A DNA stretch of 64,000 nt from an uncultured Burkholderiaceae bacterium. Lineage in GTDB: Bacteria; Pseudomonadota; Gammaproteobacteria; Burkholderiales; Burkholderiaceae. This document shows, piece after piece, positions 1-7,265 of the stretch. The notes beneath the pieces were generated by a model that was not told where the DNA came from, did no database searches, and saw only the letters and a list, made by a program, of their open reading frames with translations. The stretch spans positions 1 to 64,000 of the forward strand of contig CALMPB010000468.1 of the NCBI GenBank assembly GCA_937871985.1, given 5' to 3'. The position numbers were made by a program, and so were the translations under genes. Position 1 is the first letter of the stretch, and every line of letters starts with the position of its first letter.

Positions 1-459
1 GGTGATCGTCAGAATGGTCCGTCCAGCGCCAGTCCCGTACAGATGCCGGTAGCGGCGCCGGTGGCCGATGGGCAGCTTCGTGGGGACGCTGCGCCTATCG
101 CGGGTGATCGTCAGAATGGTCCGTCCAGCGCCAGTCCCGTACAGATGCCGGTAGCGGTGCCGGTGGCCGATGTGCAGCTTCGTGGGGACGCTGCGCCTGT
201 CGCGGGTGATCGTCAGAATGGTCCGTCCAGCGCCAGTCCCGTACAGACGCCGGCAGCGGTGCCGGTGGCCGATGGGCAGCTTCGTGGGGACGCTGCGCCC
301 ATCGCGGGTGATCGTCAGAATGGTCCGTCCAGCGCCAGTCCCGTACAGACGCCGGTAGCGGCGCCGGTGTTCGATGGGCAGCTTCGTGGGGACGCTGCGC
401 CTATCGCGGTTGATCGTCCGACTGCTCCAGCCAGCGCCACTCCCATTCAGACGACGACA
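1..459 (+). repeat. 102-bp tandem repeat, four copies plus a degenerate partial copy
   Basis: Units start at 1, 103, 205 and 307 with the same opening (GGTGATCGTCAGAATGGTCC) and differ at only a few positions. A fifth, decayed partial unit runs from 409 to about 459. The unit length is a multiple of three, so the array encodes a 34-residue protein repeat without shifting frame. The first copy touches the window edge, so the true copy number is unknown. Confidence 0.93.
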
Positions 460-717
460 ATGGGACCATCGTCGGCCTCCGAAGGGGGGGGAAGCCAAGT
501 GCCCATGGCACGTAATCTCACCGCCGGAACAGAAATCGGTGGTGGGCTGGGCGCTGGCGCGGCCGCTGCGGCGCCTCGATCGTTCGAAAGAAGCGAGGTT
601 GTCTGGTCCTCTGATCCGCAGGATGCCGAAGGTAGCTCGCCCAGTAGACAGGATGCGCCTGGAGGCCGGCTGTTTGACGGTCAGCAAGGTCGTAATGTTC
701 GGCCCAAACGCGACTGA
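1..717 (+). CDS. C-terminal part of a repeat-containing protein of unknown function (5' end outside window)
   Basis: The frame is open from base 1 to the TGA at 715-717, giving at least 238 residues. The first 150 or so residues are 34-residue repeats rich in Ala, Pro, Gly, Ser, Asp and Gln, of the form PVAAPVADGQLRGDAAPIAG followed by DRQNGPSSASPVQ. The last 100 residues are non-repetitive, low in hydrophobic residues and probably disordered. The ATG at 43 is inside a repeat unit, so it is not a credible start and the gene surely begins upstream. A strong terminator follows 18 bases after the stop, which supports the strand. No known domain is recognised. A surface, linker or scaffold role is possible but is not shown by the sequence. 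Confidence 0.6.
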   Translation, partial: GDRQNGPSSASPVQMPVAAPVADGQLRGDAAPIAGDRQNGPSSASPVQMPVAVPVADVQLRGDAAPVAGDRQNGPSSASPVQTPAAVPVADGQLRGDAAPIAGDRQNGPSSASPVQTPVAAPVFDGQLRGDAAPIAVDRPTAPASATPIQTTTMGPSSASEGGGSQVPMARNLTAGTEIGGGLGAGAAAAAPRSFERSEVVWSSDPQDAEGSSPSRQDAPGGRLFDGQQGRNVRPKRD

Positions 718-734
718 CTCACCGCGGCAAGCAT

Positions 735-761
735 GCCCCGCAAACTGCGGGGCTTTTTTTT
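735..761 (+). terminator. Rho-independent terminator of the repeat-protein gene
   Basis: A perfect 7-bp stem GCCCCGC/GCGGGGC (735-741 and 747-753) with loop AAACT is followed by eight T (754-761). The group II intron begins two bases later, so this hairpin is probably also the intron's insertion target. Confidence 0.92.
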
Positions 762-1336
762 GGTGCGCCCGGCAGGGCGCACCCACTAGGAGGTGTAAGT
801 CCTCTACTCGCCCGACAAGGGGAAGAGTTAGCCGAAGGCAAGGGCTACCTGGGTGACCGGGGGTCTGAAGGAAGCTGGATGGCAAAACGCTGGCCTGACG
901 AACAGGAAGCGGATGAGGCGTGTCAGCGGGGTGAGACGGCCAAACTCGTCAAAGCCCGATACTTGTCCGGAACGCTGGGACGTAGATCCGCCAGGCATAA
1001 GCGTGAAGGTGGGTGCGTAATACCCGGGGAGATCTGAGCGTGTGCTGGGAATCTAGCTACCGGAGCCGCAAGGTGACGGGATGCGCGTTCAGAAGTCAGC
1101 AGAGGGCATAGTAGGTCGATGGCGAAGGCGGCGAGCCGATGAGAACCCATGACCGAAGGCCCGAACAGAGGATACCGAGAGTAGGACGGATGATCTCGTT
1201 GCGAGTCGATCAAGCAGAAGCCCTGGGAACAGGGGCCTGGGACGAAGTAGGCAGCCGGAAGCTGCCCGAGGGCGTTCGAGGTGCTCAGAAGCGCACGGCG
1301 ACATCCGGGCAAACGAAATCGGAGGGCGGCCCGCTG

Positions 1337-2596
1337 ATGCAGCGGGTCGTGGAGCGCTCGAACATGAGCCTGGCGTACAAGCGGGTGCTAAGGAACAAGG
1401 GGGCGGCCGGCGTAGACGGTCTGACCGTCGAGGATCTTGGCTCCTGGCTGAAGGCGCACTGGCCCAGCGTAAGGGCGGCGTTGCTGGCGGGGACGTATAT
1501 GCCGCGCGCGGTACGCCGGGTGGACATACCAAAGCCGCAAGGCGGGGTACGGACGCTAGGGGTGCCGACGGTGGTGGATCGGCTCATCCAGCAGGCATTA
1601 CACCAAGTGCTACAACCGATCTTCGAGCCGACGTTCTCGGCAAGTAGCTTCGGGTTCCGTCCTGGTCGGGGCGCGCTGGACGCGGTGCGTCAAGCGCAGG
1701 CCCTCGTGCAGGAAGGGCGGCACTGGGTGGTGGACCTGGACTTGGAGAAGTTCTTTGACCGGGTCAACCACGACGTGCTGATGGCCCGGGTGGCAAGGCA
1801 GGTACAAGACAGGCAAGTCCTGAAGCTGATTCGTCGCTTCCTGCAAGCGGGGATGATGGCTGATGGACTGATGCAGCCCCGAGCAGAGGGTACGCCGCAA
1901 GGCGGGCCGCTGTCGCCGCTGCTGTCGAATATCCTGCTCAGCGACCTGGACCGTAGACTGGAGCACCGAGGCCTGGGGTTCTGCCGGTATGCGGACGACT
2001 GCAATATTTACGTTGGCAGCGAACGAGCGGGACACCGGGTAATGCGCGGCACCAGGGCCTATCTCGAGAAGGCCTTGAGGCTGCGCATCAACGAGGCCAA
2101 GAGCGCGGTCGCCTGGCCTGGGACACGCAAGTTCCTGGGCTACCGGGTGGCCGTGCGGCTGAAGCAGGCGCATATCCAGATCGCACCAGAGAGCATCAAG
2201 CGATTGATGGATCGGGTGCGTGACATTGTGCGCGAAGGGCGCGGTTGGTCGCTTGCCCAAACCATCCAGGAGCTGAACCCGCTGTTGCGGGGTTGGGCGA
2301 CCTACTTCCGGCTGAGCTTGCAACTGCGCCGGATGCAGACCCTGGATGCTTGGGTGAGGCGGCGGTTGCGCTGCCTGCTGTGGCGGCAGTGGAAGCGGCC
2401 GTGGACGCGGCGACGGAAGATGGTCGCACTGGGCATCGGTCCAGAGCGGGCGTGGAAGTCCAGCGTCAACGGCCACGGCCCCTGGTGGAATGCGGGGGCC
2501 TCGCACGTGAAGCAGGCATTACCGAATGTCTACTTCCGGTCTAAGGGCCTGGTCTCGATCCACGACACCGTGGATCGCCTCCAGCGTATTGTCTGA
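1337..2596 (+). CDS. ltrA: Group II intron reverse transcriptase/maturase (class C)
   Basis: The product of 419 residues copies intron RNA into target DNA and helps it splice. Reverse-transcriptase blocks are in order: an N-terminal GAAGVDGLT segment, the fingers motif SSFGFRPGRGALDAV, the palm motif VDLDLEKFFDRVNHD, PQGGPLSPLLSNI, and the catalytic YADD box. A maturase X domain follows (LRGWATYFR), then a tail reading PNVYFRSKGLVSIHD. There is no HNH endonuclease domain, as expected for class C proteins, which prime from nascent DNA at terminator hairpins. ATG 1337 has GGAGGG about ten bases upstream; the open frame extends back to 1139, into RNA-structural sequence. The stop codon overlaps the first bases of domain V. 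Confidence 0.95.
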   Translation: MQRVVERSNMSLAYKRVLRNKGAAGVDGLTVEDLGSWLKAHWPSVRAALLAGTYMPRAVRRVDIPKPQGGVRTLGVPTVVDRLIQQALHQVLQPIFEPTFSASSFGFRPGRGALDAVRQAQALVQEGRHWVVDLDLEKFFDRVNHDVLMARVARQVQDRQVLKLIRRFLQAGMMADGLMQPRAEGTPQGGPLSPLLSNILLSDLDRRLEHRGLGFCRYADDCNIYVGSERAGHRVMRGTRAYLEKALRLRINEAKSAVAWPGTRKFLGYRVAVRLKQAHIQIAPESIKRLMDRVRDIVREGRGWSLAQTIQELNPLLRGWATYFRLSLQLRRMQTLDAWVRRRLRCLLWRQWKRPWTRRRKMVALGIGPERAWKSSVNGHGPWWNAGASHVKQALPNVYFRSKGLVSIHDTVDRLQRIV

Positions 2597-2628
2597 ACCG
2601 CCGTATGCGGACCCGCATGTACGGTGGT
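2595..2628 (+). ncRNA. Group II intron domain V (catalytic hairpin)
   Basis: The segment folds as GAACCGCCGTA pairing with TACGGTGGT, around an upper stem TGCGG/CGCAT with an ACC-type loop. It is close to domain V of the O. iheyensis IIC intron and includes the CGC catalytic triad used by class C. Domain VI follows to 2667. Confidence 0.85.
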
Positions 2629-2697
2629 GTGGGAGGGCTGAGGGGGTGACCCCTCACCCTACCCGATCCTCCGTTGCGTTCACTTCGAGAGCGTGGG

Positions 2698-2727
2698 AAA
2701 AAAAAACCGACATCCAGGGGATGTCGG
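2698..2727 (-). terminator. Terminator for the minus-strand gene at 2738-3346
   Basis: On the minus strand a 9-bp perfect stem CCGACATCC/GGATGTCGG (2707-2715 and 2719-2727) is followed by nine T (plus-strand A run 2698-2706). It starts ten bases after the gene's stop. Confidence 0.93.
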
Positions 2728-2737
2728 TATGTGCTGC

Positions 2738-3346
2738 TTATTGCCTCATGCGTTTAGCAAGATCCTCTTGAAATGCCTTTCGGCTGTCTTGCGCGTCGCT
2801 TCGAAACTGACCAGTCTTGGCTGCGATATCTTTGTCGCGGCCAAGCGCGGTGGTGACGAGAATGACAAGAAAAACTGCGACAAGCACGAGTCCTACTACC
2901 ATGCCAAACTTCTTTTGCAAGGTATCGACCTTCGTGTTCGCGGTCTCTGCATGTAACCGCTGTGCATCAGCGTGCAGCCTTTGGGTCTCCGCGGCGATGC
3001 GCGGAACTTCTGCTACAAGACGAGATGCGTCTGCGCGGTGCTTCTGGCCTTCCTCGACCAGTTTGTTCGCCTCGGCGGTGTACTTCTTAGCAAGGGACGA
3101 CCTGGCTTCGTCGACGAGGTCTTCTCGGGCGCGGGCCCGAGCGAGTGCGCTCTCGTCATCCTCCGGTTCTTTTGACGCCCGCGTTGATGCACGCGCCTTG
3201 CCGCCAAACGCAGACTCCGCGCCCACTTCAGTCACTGAACCGTGATGGAATCCCTCGGCTTCGGACGAAGCGAAGGATCCGTCCAAGGCAAACTCCCGCT
3301 GGGGGTCGATCTCTCGCTCTATGCTCACGTCCTTTGTCGCGCTCAT
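2738..3346 (-). CDS. Single-pass membrane protein with a coiled-coil region, unknown function
   Basis: The product has 202 residues. The first 80 are acidic and disordered-looking. Residues about 80-145 form a long helix with heptad-like repeats (ADASRLVAEVPRIAAETQRL, HADAQRLHAET). One transmembrane segment near residues 150-170 (MVVGLVLVAVFLVILVTTAL) is followed by a short charged tail ending in KRMRQ. There is no cleavable signal, so a long cytoplasmic coiled coil joined to the membrane is the likely topology. The start is set by AGGAG seven bases before the ATG. The gene stands alone with its own terminator. No family is recognised; the shape would fit a membrane tether or a surface-exclusion type protein, but that is a guess. 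Confidence 0.85.
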   Translation of the reverse strand: MSATKDVSIEREIDPQREFALDGSFASSEAEGFHHGSVTEVGAESAFGGKARASTRASKEPEDDESALARARAREDLVDEARSSLAKKYTAEANKLVEEGQKHRADASRLVAEVPRIAAETQRLHADAQRLHAETANTKVDTLQKKFGMVVGLVLVAVFLVILVTTALGRDKDIAAKTGQFRSDAQDSRKAFQEDLAKRMRQ

Positions 3347-3497
3347 TGGGCTCTCCTGTATTGTCGAATGTTACATCGGCGATATCCTAGTGGTCCTATG
3401 TGATCGGCATCTGAAGGTGGCAGCGGGGTTACAGTTGTTGGTGTGCCCAGCGGCCAGCAAGGTCTACAATCGGTGAAAATTCTGTTAGGAGGCCCAT

Positions 3498-3794
3498 GTG
3501 GCTACCGTGCTGAAGTACGTCGTGCGGAACGGTGCGACGTCGGAGGGTGTCGCGCGCGAGGTGCACCGATTGGTGGCTGACCTTGAAAGCCGGCACGCGA
3601 CTGTATCGGTCGTCCCCCTTCCGAACAGTGACCTGGGAACTGGCGAAGTAGGCTACCTCATCATTGGAGCAGGGGATGCCGCAGCTCGTGCGCCTGAGTC
3701 TGATCGAGCGGAGGGGCTTCTTCCTCCTGACTTGCGTCACATGACGGGCGACAAGCTCGTTGACGACCTTATCGCTGCCGATATTTTCAGGTAA
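3498..3794 (+). CDS. Small protein of unknown function
   Basis: The frame encodes 98 residues from a GTG start preceded by a full AGGAGG five bases upstream. The overlapping ATG at 3496 runs into a stop after five codons, so GTG is the better start. The protein begins with a short beta-strand-like stretch (ATVLKYVVRNGAT), has a helix with an EVHRLVADLE pattern, and ends in an amphipathic helix (DKLVDDLIAADIF). There are no membrane segments and no recognised domain. It converges with the methyltransferase gene on the other strand, with a shared hairpin between them. Confidence 0.75.
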   Translation: MATVLKYVVRNGATSEGVAREVHRLVADLESRHATVSVVPLPNSDLGTGEVGYLIIGAGDAAARAPESDRAEGLLPPDLRHMTGDKLVDDLIAADIFR

Positions 3795-3829
3795 GTTTGC
3801 TCGTAGTTCCTTTGTGGTCCGGTACGGAC

Positions 3830-3863
3830 AAAAAAATGCCTACTGACAAGTGTCAGTAGGCAT
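3830..3863 (-). terminator. Terminator between convergent genes
   Basis: A 13-bp perfect inverted repeat ATGCCTACTGACA/TGTCAGTAGGCAT lies at 3836-3848 and 3851-3863, with a two-base gap that opens to a small loop. On the minus strand it is followed by a run of seven T (plus-strand A 3830-3836). It mainly serves the methyltransferase gene. Confidence 0.92.
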
Positions 3864-3870
3864 TTGCTAT

Positions 3871-4755
3871 TTAGGCGAGCTGATATACGCCGAGGGAGAC
3901 GCGGACGAAAAACCGTTCGTCCTGGAGAACTTGGCGCACCTTCGCCTTCCAGTGGACATTCTCGCGGGACATCGCATAGGGCTCCATGGCCGCGTAGATC
4001 TGATCCAGTGGAACGGGCGAGCGACCGTGGAGCGCGCGCCGGACCGCGGATCGCCACGTCGCAGCAACGATGTTGTCGACCCGTCGTTGAATGCGGACGA
4101 GCATACTGAACGCACGGCCGCCGGCTTTCCTAAACACCAACAGTTTTTCGTGGCCGATCCGCACGAAGGAATTCGCGTAGTGTTTTCGGTCGCTGCTGCA
4201 TTGGTGCTGGAGCTTAATGATCTCGTCCACTAGCCGGCCTGGTGCGATGCGTTCAACGAGCGAGGATAGGTTGTAGTAGCGTCCCTCTCGCCGTAGATTT
4301 CCCATCAGCACGCCGTAGTGTCCATTTGGAGCGCATGCGTCGTGGATGTTCATCAACGATACCGCCAGGGCTTCGGTGAAATCCGGCAAAGTCATTCGGC
4401 TCATATCGCTCGGGTGTGGCACATTCCCCCACTGCGAGCCGCTGTAGTGGATCATGTCCCAGTACGGAGGATGCCACCACACTGCTGCCGCATCTTCGCC
4501 CAGAAAGGCGCGGAAGTCGTCCCGGAGCAGATCAAAGCCTTGATGCAGGTCGGTGCCCTTGAAGCGCACGCGCAACTCGGCAGCCACGTGCGCGCTCGTG
4601 CCGCTGCCGATGCTCGGATCGGCAAACAGTCCGTCCAGCCTTGGAAGGTAAGTTTCAACGAAATCCTTGATGACGTGTCCTGAGCAGTTTCCGCGATAAC
4701 GGCTATTGCCGTAGCTTCCTCTGTCCGGATAAGAGCAAACGGACGTTTTGAACAT
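3871..4755 (-). CDS. Solitary DNA methyltransferase with C-terminal winged-helix-like domain
   Basis: The product has 294 residues. An AdoMet-binding motif (DPSIGSGTS, residues 46-54) precedes a catalytic motif HPPYWD (95-100), the counterpart of DPPY/SPPY in N6-adenine and N4-cytosine methyltransferases. A helix-rich middle follows. The last 60 residues (from about PVPLDQIYAAMEPYAM to GVYQLA) resemble the winged-helix modules found at the ends of many modification enzymes and may read the target sequence. No restriction nuclease lies nearby, so it looks like an orphan enzyme used for modification or restriction evasion. The ATG at 4755 has GAGGT seven bases upstream; an in-frame ATG at 4815 lacks one. 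H in place of D or S in the catalytic motif is unusual. The target base and site cannot be read from sequence. Confidence 0.85.
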   Translation of the reverse strand: MFKTSVCSYPDRGSYGNSRYRGNCSGHVIKDFVETYLPRLDGLFADPSIGSGTSAHVAAELRVRFKGTDLHQGFDLLRDDFRAFLGEDAAAVWWHPPYWDMIHYSGSQWGNVPHPSDMSRMTLPDFTEALAVSLMNIHDACAPNGHYGVLMGNLRREGRYYNLSSLVERIAPGRLVDEIIKLQHQCSSDRKHYANSFVRIGHEKLLVFRKAGGRAFSMLVRIQRRVDNIVAATWRSAVRRALHGRSPVPLDQIYAAMEPYAMSRENVHWKAKVRQVLQDERFFVRVSLGVYQLA

Positions 4756-5208
4756 GAGTGATACCTCGACAAAATGGGTTGGGTTGGAATCCGATCCCAG
4801 ACAAGTCGAAGACATCTCGCGGTGGAGCGTCTGAGTTCCCTAGAGCGCCGCTCTCGGGGCGCCAAGCGCAGTGGCCCGGGAGCGGGAGTTTCGGGCGTAA
4901 TCATGGCGTCGTTAACCCCGGGGGGGGACCCCGTCCCGCCGGTGAAGCAGGAGGGGGGGTACCCCTTTGGCGGTGTTGACCTTCGGGTTCTGCTGAGGCC
5001 GAGTCATGAGGTGACGATCACATTGGCCAATGGTCATTAGTCATACTGCAATGGGAATTTCCTGCGGCAAATTCGCGGCCGGAATTTCGGGTCCGGGGGT
5101 TCCCAACACCCCGGTGAGGATGGCTAAATATTGCTTGGGAAAGGTCCTAGTACGGGAACGAGGGGGTCACAGTTTGCTTAACCTAGTAGGGACCCGAGGG
5201 TCCGTCAG
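4756..5208. other. Intergenic stretch with long G runs; no gene seen
   Basis: No frame has a ribosome site and convincing codon pattern. The stretch carries an eight-G run (4920-4927) and a seven-G run (4953-4959), the latter in AGGGGGGGTACCCC. Next to the following gene is a short hairpin GGACCC-GA-GGGTCC (5190-5203), whose 3' arm contains the only Shine-Dalgarno-like bases (GAGGGT). Pairing would therefore hide the ribosome site. Confidence 0.5.
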
Positions 5209-5718
5209 ATGAATACGTACCGAACAGCCGCCGACAACGCTGCGCAGCGGGTCGAAGACATGAGACAAGTGATCGTCCGCATAGATGATGCCCTGCGCAG
5301 GCTGGACCAACTGCTGGACGCCTTGCAGCCGGCGTTGCCCGGGAAGCTTCGCGTCGAATGGCGACTCGTGGGTGTCAGGGGGGAGGGCGAGGATAGAAGG
5401 ACGTTGACGCCCCAGGTTGTTAAATGGCTGCGCAAGAACAACGAGAGCGTTTGGTGGTCGGTCGCGTTGCGGAAAGGGACTGCTTCCCGAAGCCGGCGCC
5501 GGTCCAAGGACTTCGAGGCCAATTCAGAAGCGGTGTCCAAGGTATGTCAGGAGGTCGATCGATTACTCGACAAGCGCGCGAGGATCGGAACATTGCTGCA
5601 ACGCTTCTCCTCTGGGGTTGGCGGTTTGTTGCCAGCCACATTGCATTGGCTCGACGAAATGGAGTCCATGCTGGATAAGATCCAGCGTCCCGCAGCAAAT
5701 CCCCAGTCAAAGGGCTAG
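5209..5718 (+). CDS. Helical protein of unknown function
   Basis: The product has 169 residues, with a long N-terminal helix (DNAAQRVEDMRQVIVRIDDA and on), a central more compact segment with KWLRKNNESVWWSVALRKG (residues 73-91), and a second helical pair (EAVSKVCQEVDRLLDKRARI). It is basic overall. The helix - compact segment - helix order suggests a bent helical bundle. The ATG has GAGGGT seven bases upstream, inside the 3' arm of a hairpin at 5190-5203. No operon partner is apparent: a long gene-poor region follows. The family is not recognised. Confidence 0.75.
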   Translation: MNTYRTAADNAAQRVEDMRQVIVRIDDALRRLDQLLDALQPALPGKLRVEWRLVGVRGEGEDRRTLTPQVVKWLRKNNESVWWSVALRKGTASRSRRRSKDFEANSEAVSKVCQEVDRLLDKRARIGTLLQRFSSGVGGLLPATLHWLDEMESMLDKIQRPAANPQSKG

Positions 5719-7265
5719 GCCTGAGGTGATGCCAACGGCGCATCAGTAGCTGGCCGGGCCTGCCCTCGTCGTGCTGGTCAACGGCGTCTGAGTTCTCTCC
5801 AGCTTTCACCACTTCAAATCCCCTAGCAAATTCCCTGGCAAATGCCCGCCTCTGCGAGGCGGTCAAAGGGCCTTGGCTCTTATGGGCGATTCTTCAGTGG
5901 TCCCTGCCGCGGAGAGCATGCGCACGTACGGATGCCTGGCTACGCTGACTCCCAACTACGCGACGTCCATACACACAGCGCAGGCATTCTCTACCCATAT
6001 GCTGATCGCTAGAGCTAGCCATACCCCCACACAAAGGCACCACTCAGCGGCGCAGCGCTTTGATGGGGGTAGGCAGGTGCAGGCGGACACCGCTGCTTGG
6101 CCACAGCCTACTGTCACGGCTCTACTGGCCTAGCCAAGGGCCTTGGCTTCCCCTTCAGCTTGGCGGCCCTATACGTTATGCTGTGCCAGCAGTCATCTGG
6201 CTATCCACCATTGATCACTGTCGTCTGTTAACGGCTTTCAGGCGGCTAGGCGTCACAGTGGCATCCCAGGGCATGCGTCCCGCTGCACGTGGGATACGCT
6301 GTTGCTGGATTGGATCGTGCCTCGGCAGTGGCGATACCTTCCGCCCCTTGCTCCTCTCCCGTCTTCCCTAGAAGTTCCCATTTTTGGATTGCACATTCCA
6401 AAAGCTGGTTCTTGCCTGCTCGTCTTGGCCTCATAGGGATAATAGGTTATACCCACCCCGGGCCAACCTACTTCATTGTGCAAATGCGCTTCTTGGCGTC
6501 CTGTAGTCAGGTTTCCCTTGCCCGGCAAGGGGAAAAGATTTCTCTCGGCCCTGGACCTGCTTTTTTTGCCCGGTGCTCCCTGTTTTGCACTTGCGCGGGT
6601 TGGCGACAATTGTTTGTGCATCGAAATCGATTTAAGGCGTCGTCGGGGAAGGGGGTATGCAACCCCTTGGGCGTGCGCGGAACGCCCCACCAGGCTTGCG
6701 ATATCCGCTTTGGCGGGCGTTTGAGCGGGGGGGCTCGGGGTTTGGGCGGTCCACCAGCATCACGGGCACGTCGACGGCGCGAAGCGGCGTTGACACTGGC
6801 GTAGCCAGTCAAGATATGGGATTGGGATTGGTAATGGGATTGGGAGCTTTGCCTCGGGTTCGAGCTCGGATTTCAGCAAAAACCCGGATTGAACCTGCCG
6901 CTATCCCAGGACAAACCGGCTGGGTTTTTGCTGGGTTTTTGATCGGGTATTTGAAGCGGGAAGAGGCATGGATGAGGGCGCTTGATTGGCCTCTGGCGCA
7001 TTCGTGAAAGCCGCTGGGATAGTTTTCGAAACCCAGTGGGTTTTTTACGCAAGGCTGGAGGAGGTAGTGATTGGAATGCGGGAAGCCGGTGTTCCTGCGG
7101 GTTTGGAGTAGGTATCCAGACGGATACCCGGGTGAAACCCAAACAAAACCCACCGGGTTTTTTACGAGGGGGCGCGCGTAGCGCCTGAAGGATCGGACGT
7201 TGGCGAGGCGGCCCATTTGGACATCAAAACAACCCAGCAATAACCCGCCGGGTTTACAGGAGGCA
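5719..7265. other. Gene-poor region of 1.5 kb, possible cis-acting or decayed DNA
   Basis: Several frames are open for 80-170 codons, but none combines a ribosome site, sensible amino-acid composition and a neighbour. I regard them as noise. A 13-base direct repeat AAGGGCCTTGGCT occurs at 5866 and 6136; in the second copy it belongs to the palindrome CCAAGGGCCTTGG. From about 6910 the sequence carries repeated AAACCC/GGGTTT palindromes, listed separately. The region could be a cis-acting site (replication, transfer or incompatibility) or the remains of lost genes. Confidence 0.5.
6913..7255. repeat. Cluster of AAACCC/GGGTTT palindromic repeats upstream of the helicase gene
   Basis: AAACCCAGTGGGTTTTTTACG (7029-7049) and AAACCCACCGGGTTTTTTACG (7146-7166) differ only at the palindrome centre. 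Related shorter copies are AACCCGCCGGGTT (7242-7254) and AAACCGGCTGGGTTTTTGCTGGGTTTTT (6913-6940). Each of the two long copies could form a small hairpin followed by T6, so they may be weak terminators. Alternatively they are protein-binding iterons. The nearly exact 21-base duplication is more than chance. Confidence 0.7.

Larger units (their letters stand above)
763..2667 (+). mobile_element. Class C (IIC) group II intron, complete
   Basis: The RNA starts with GTGCGCCCGG, the usual group II 5' end. Its early segments (for example CTGAAGGAAGC near 865 and AGAAGTCAGCAGAG near 1090) follow the layout of IIC introns such as that of Oceanobacillus iheyensis. Domain V is at 2595-2628, and the 3' end CTACCCGAT is at 2659-2667. 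The intron lies two bases after a terminator T-tract. Class C introns are known to insert behind terminator hairpins, recognising the stem plus short IBS1/IBS3 contacts. All parts look intact: 5' end, maturase gene in domain IV, domains V and VI. Mobility is therefore plausible. Ends are assigned by eye, to within one or two bases. Confidence 0.9.

Noticed and set aside
1..459. Regular repeats considered as a CRISPR array
   Set aside because: The unit is 102 bases throughout, without unique spacers, and keeps an open reading frame; it is a protein-coding tandem repeat.
1610..2506. Long minus-strand open frame of 298 codons opposite the intron maturase
   Set aside because: It lies fully within the reverse-transcriptase gene, has a Pro/Arg/His-rich composition and no ribosome site. 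It is a GC-rich shadow frame.
5873..6133. Plus-strand frame of 86 codons
   Set aside because: No ribosome site, no neighbour coupling and odd composition.
6253..6804. Overlapping frames of 145 (minus) and 171 (plus) codons in the gene-free region
   Set aside because: Neither has a ribosome site or a sensible composition, and they lie opposite each other. Not supported as genes.
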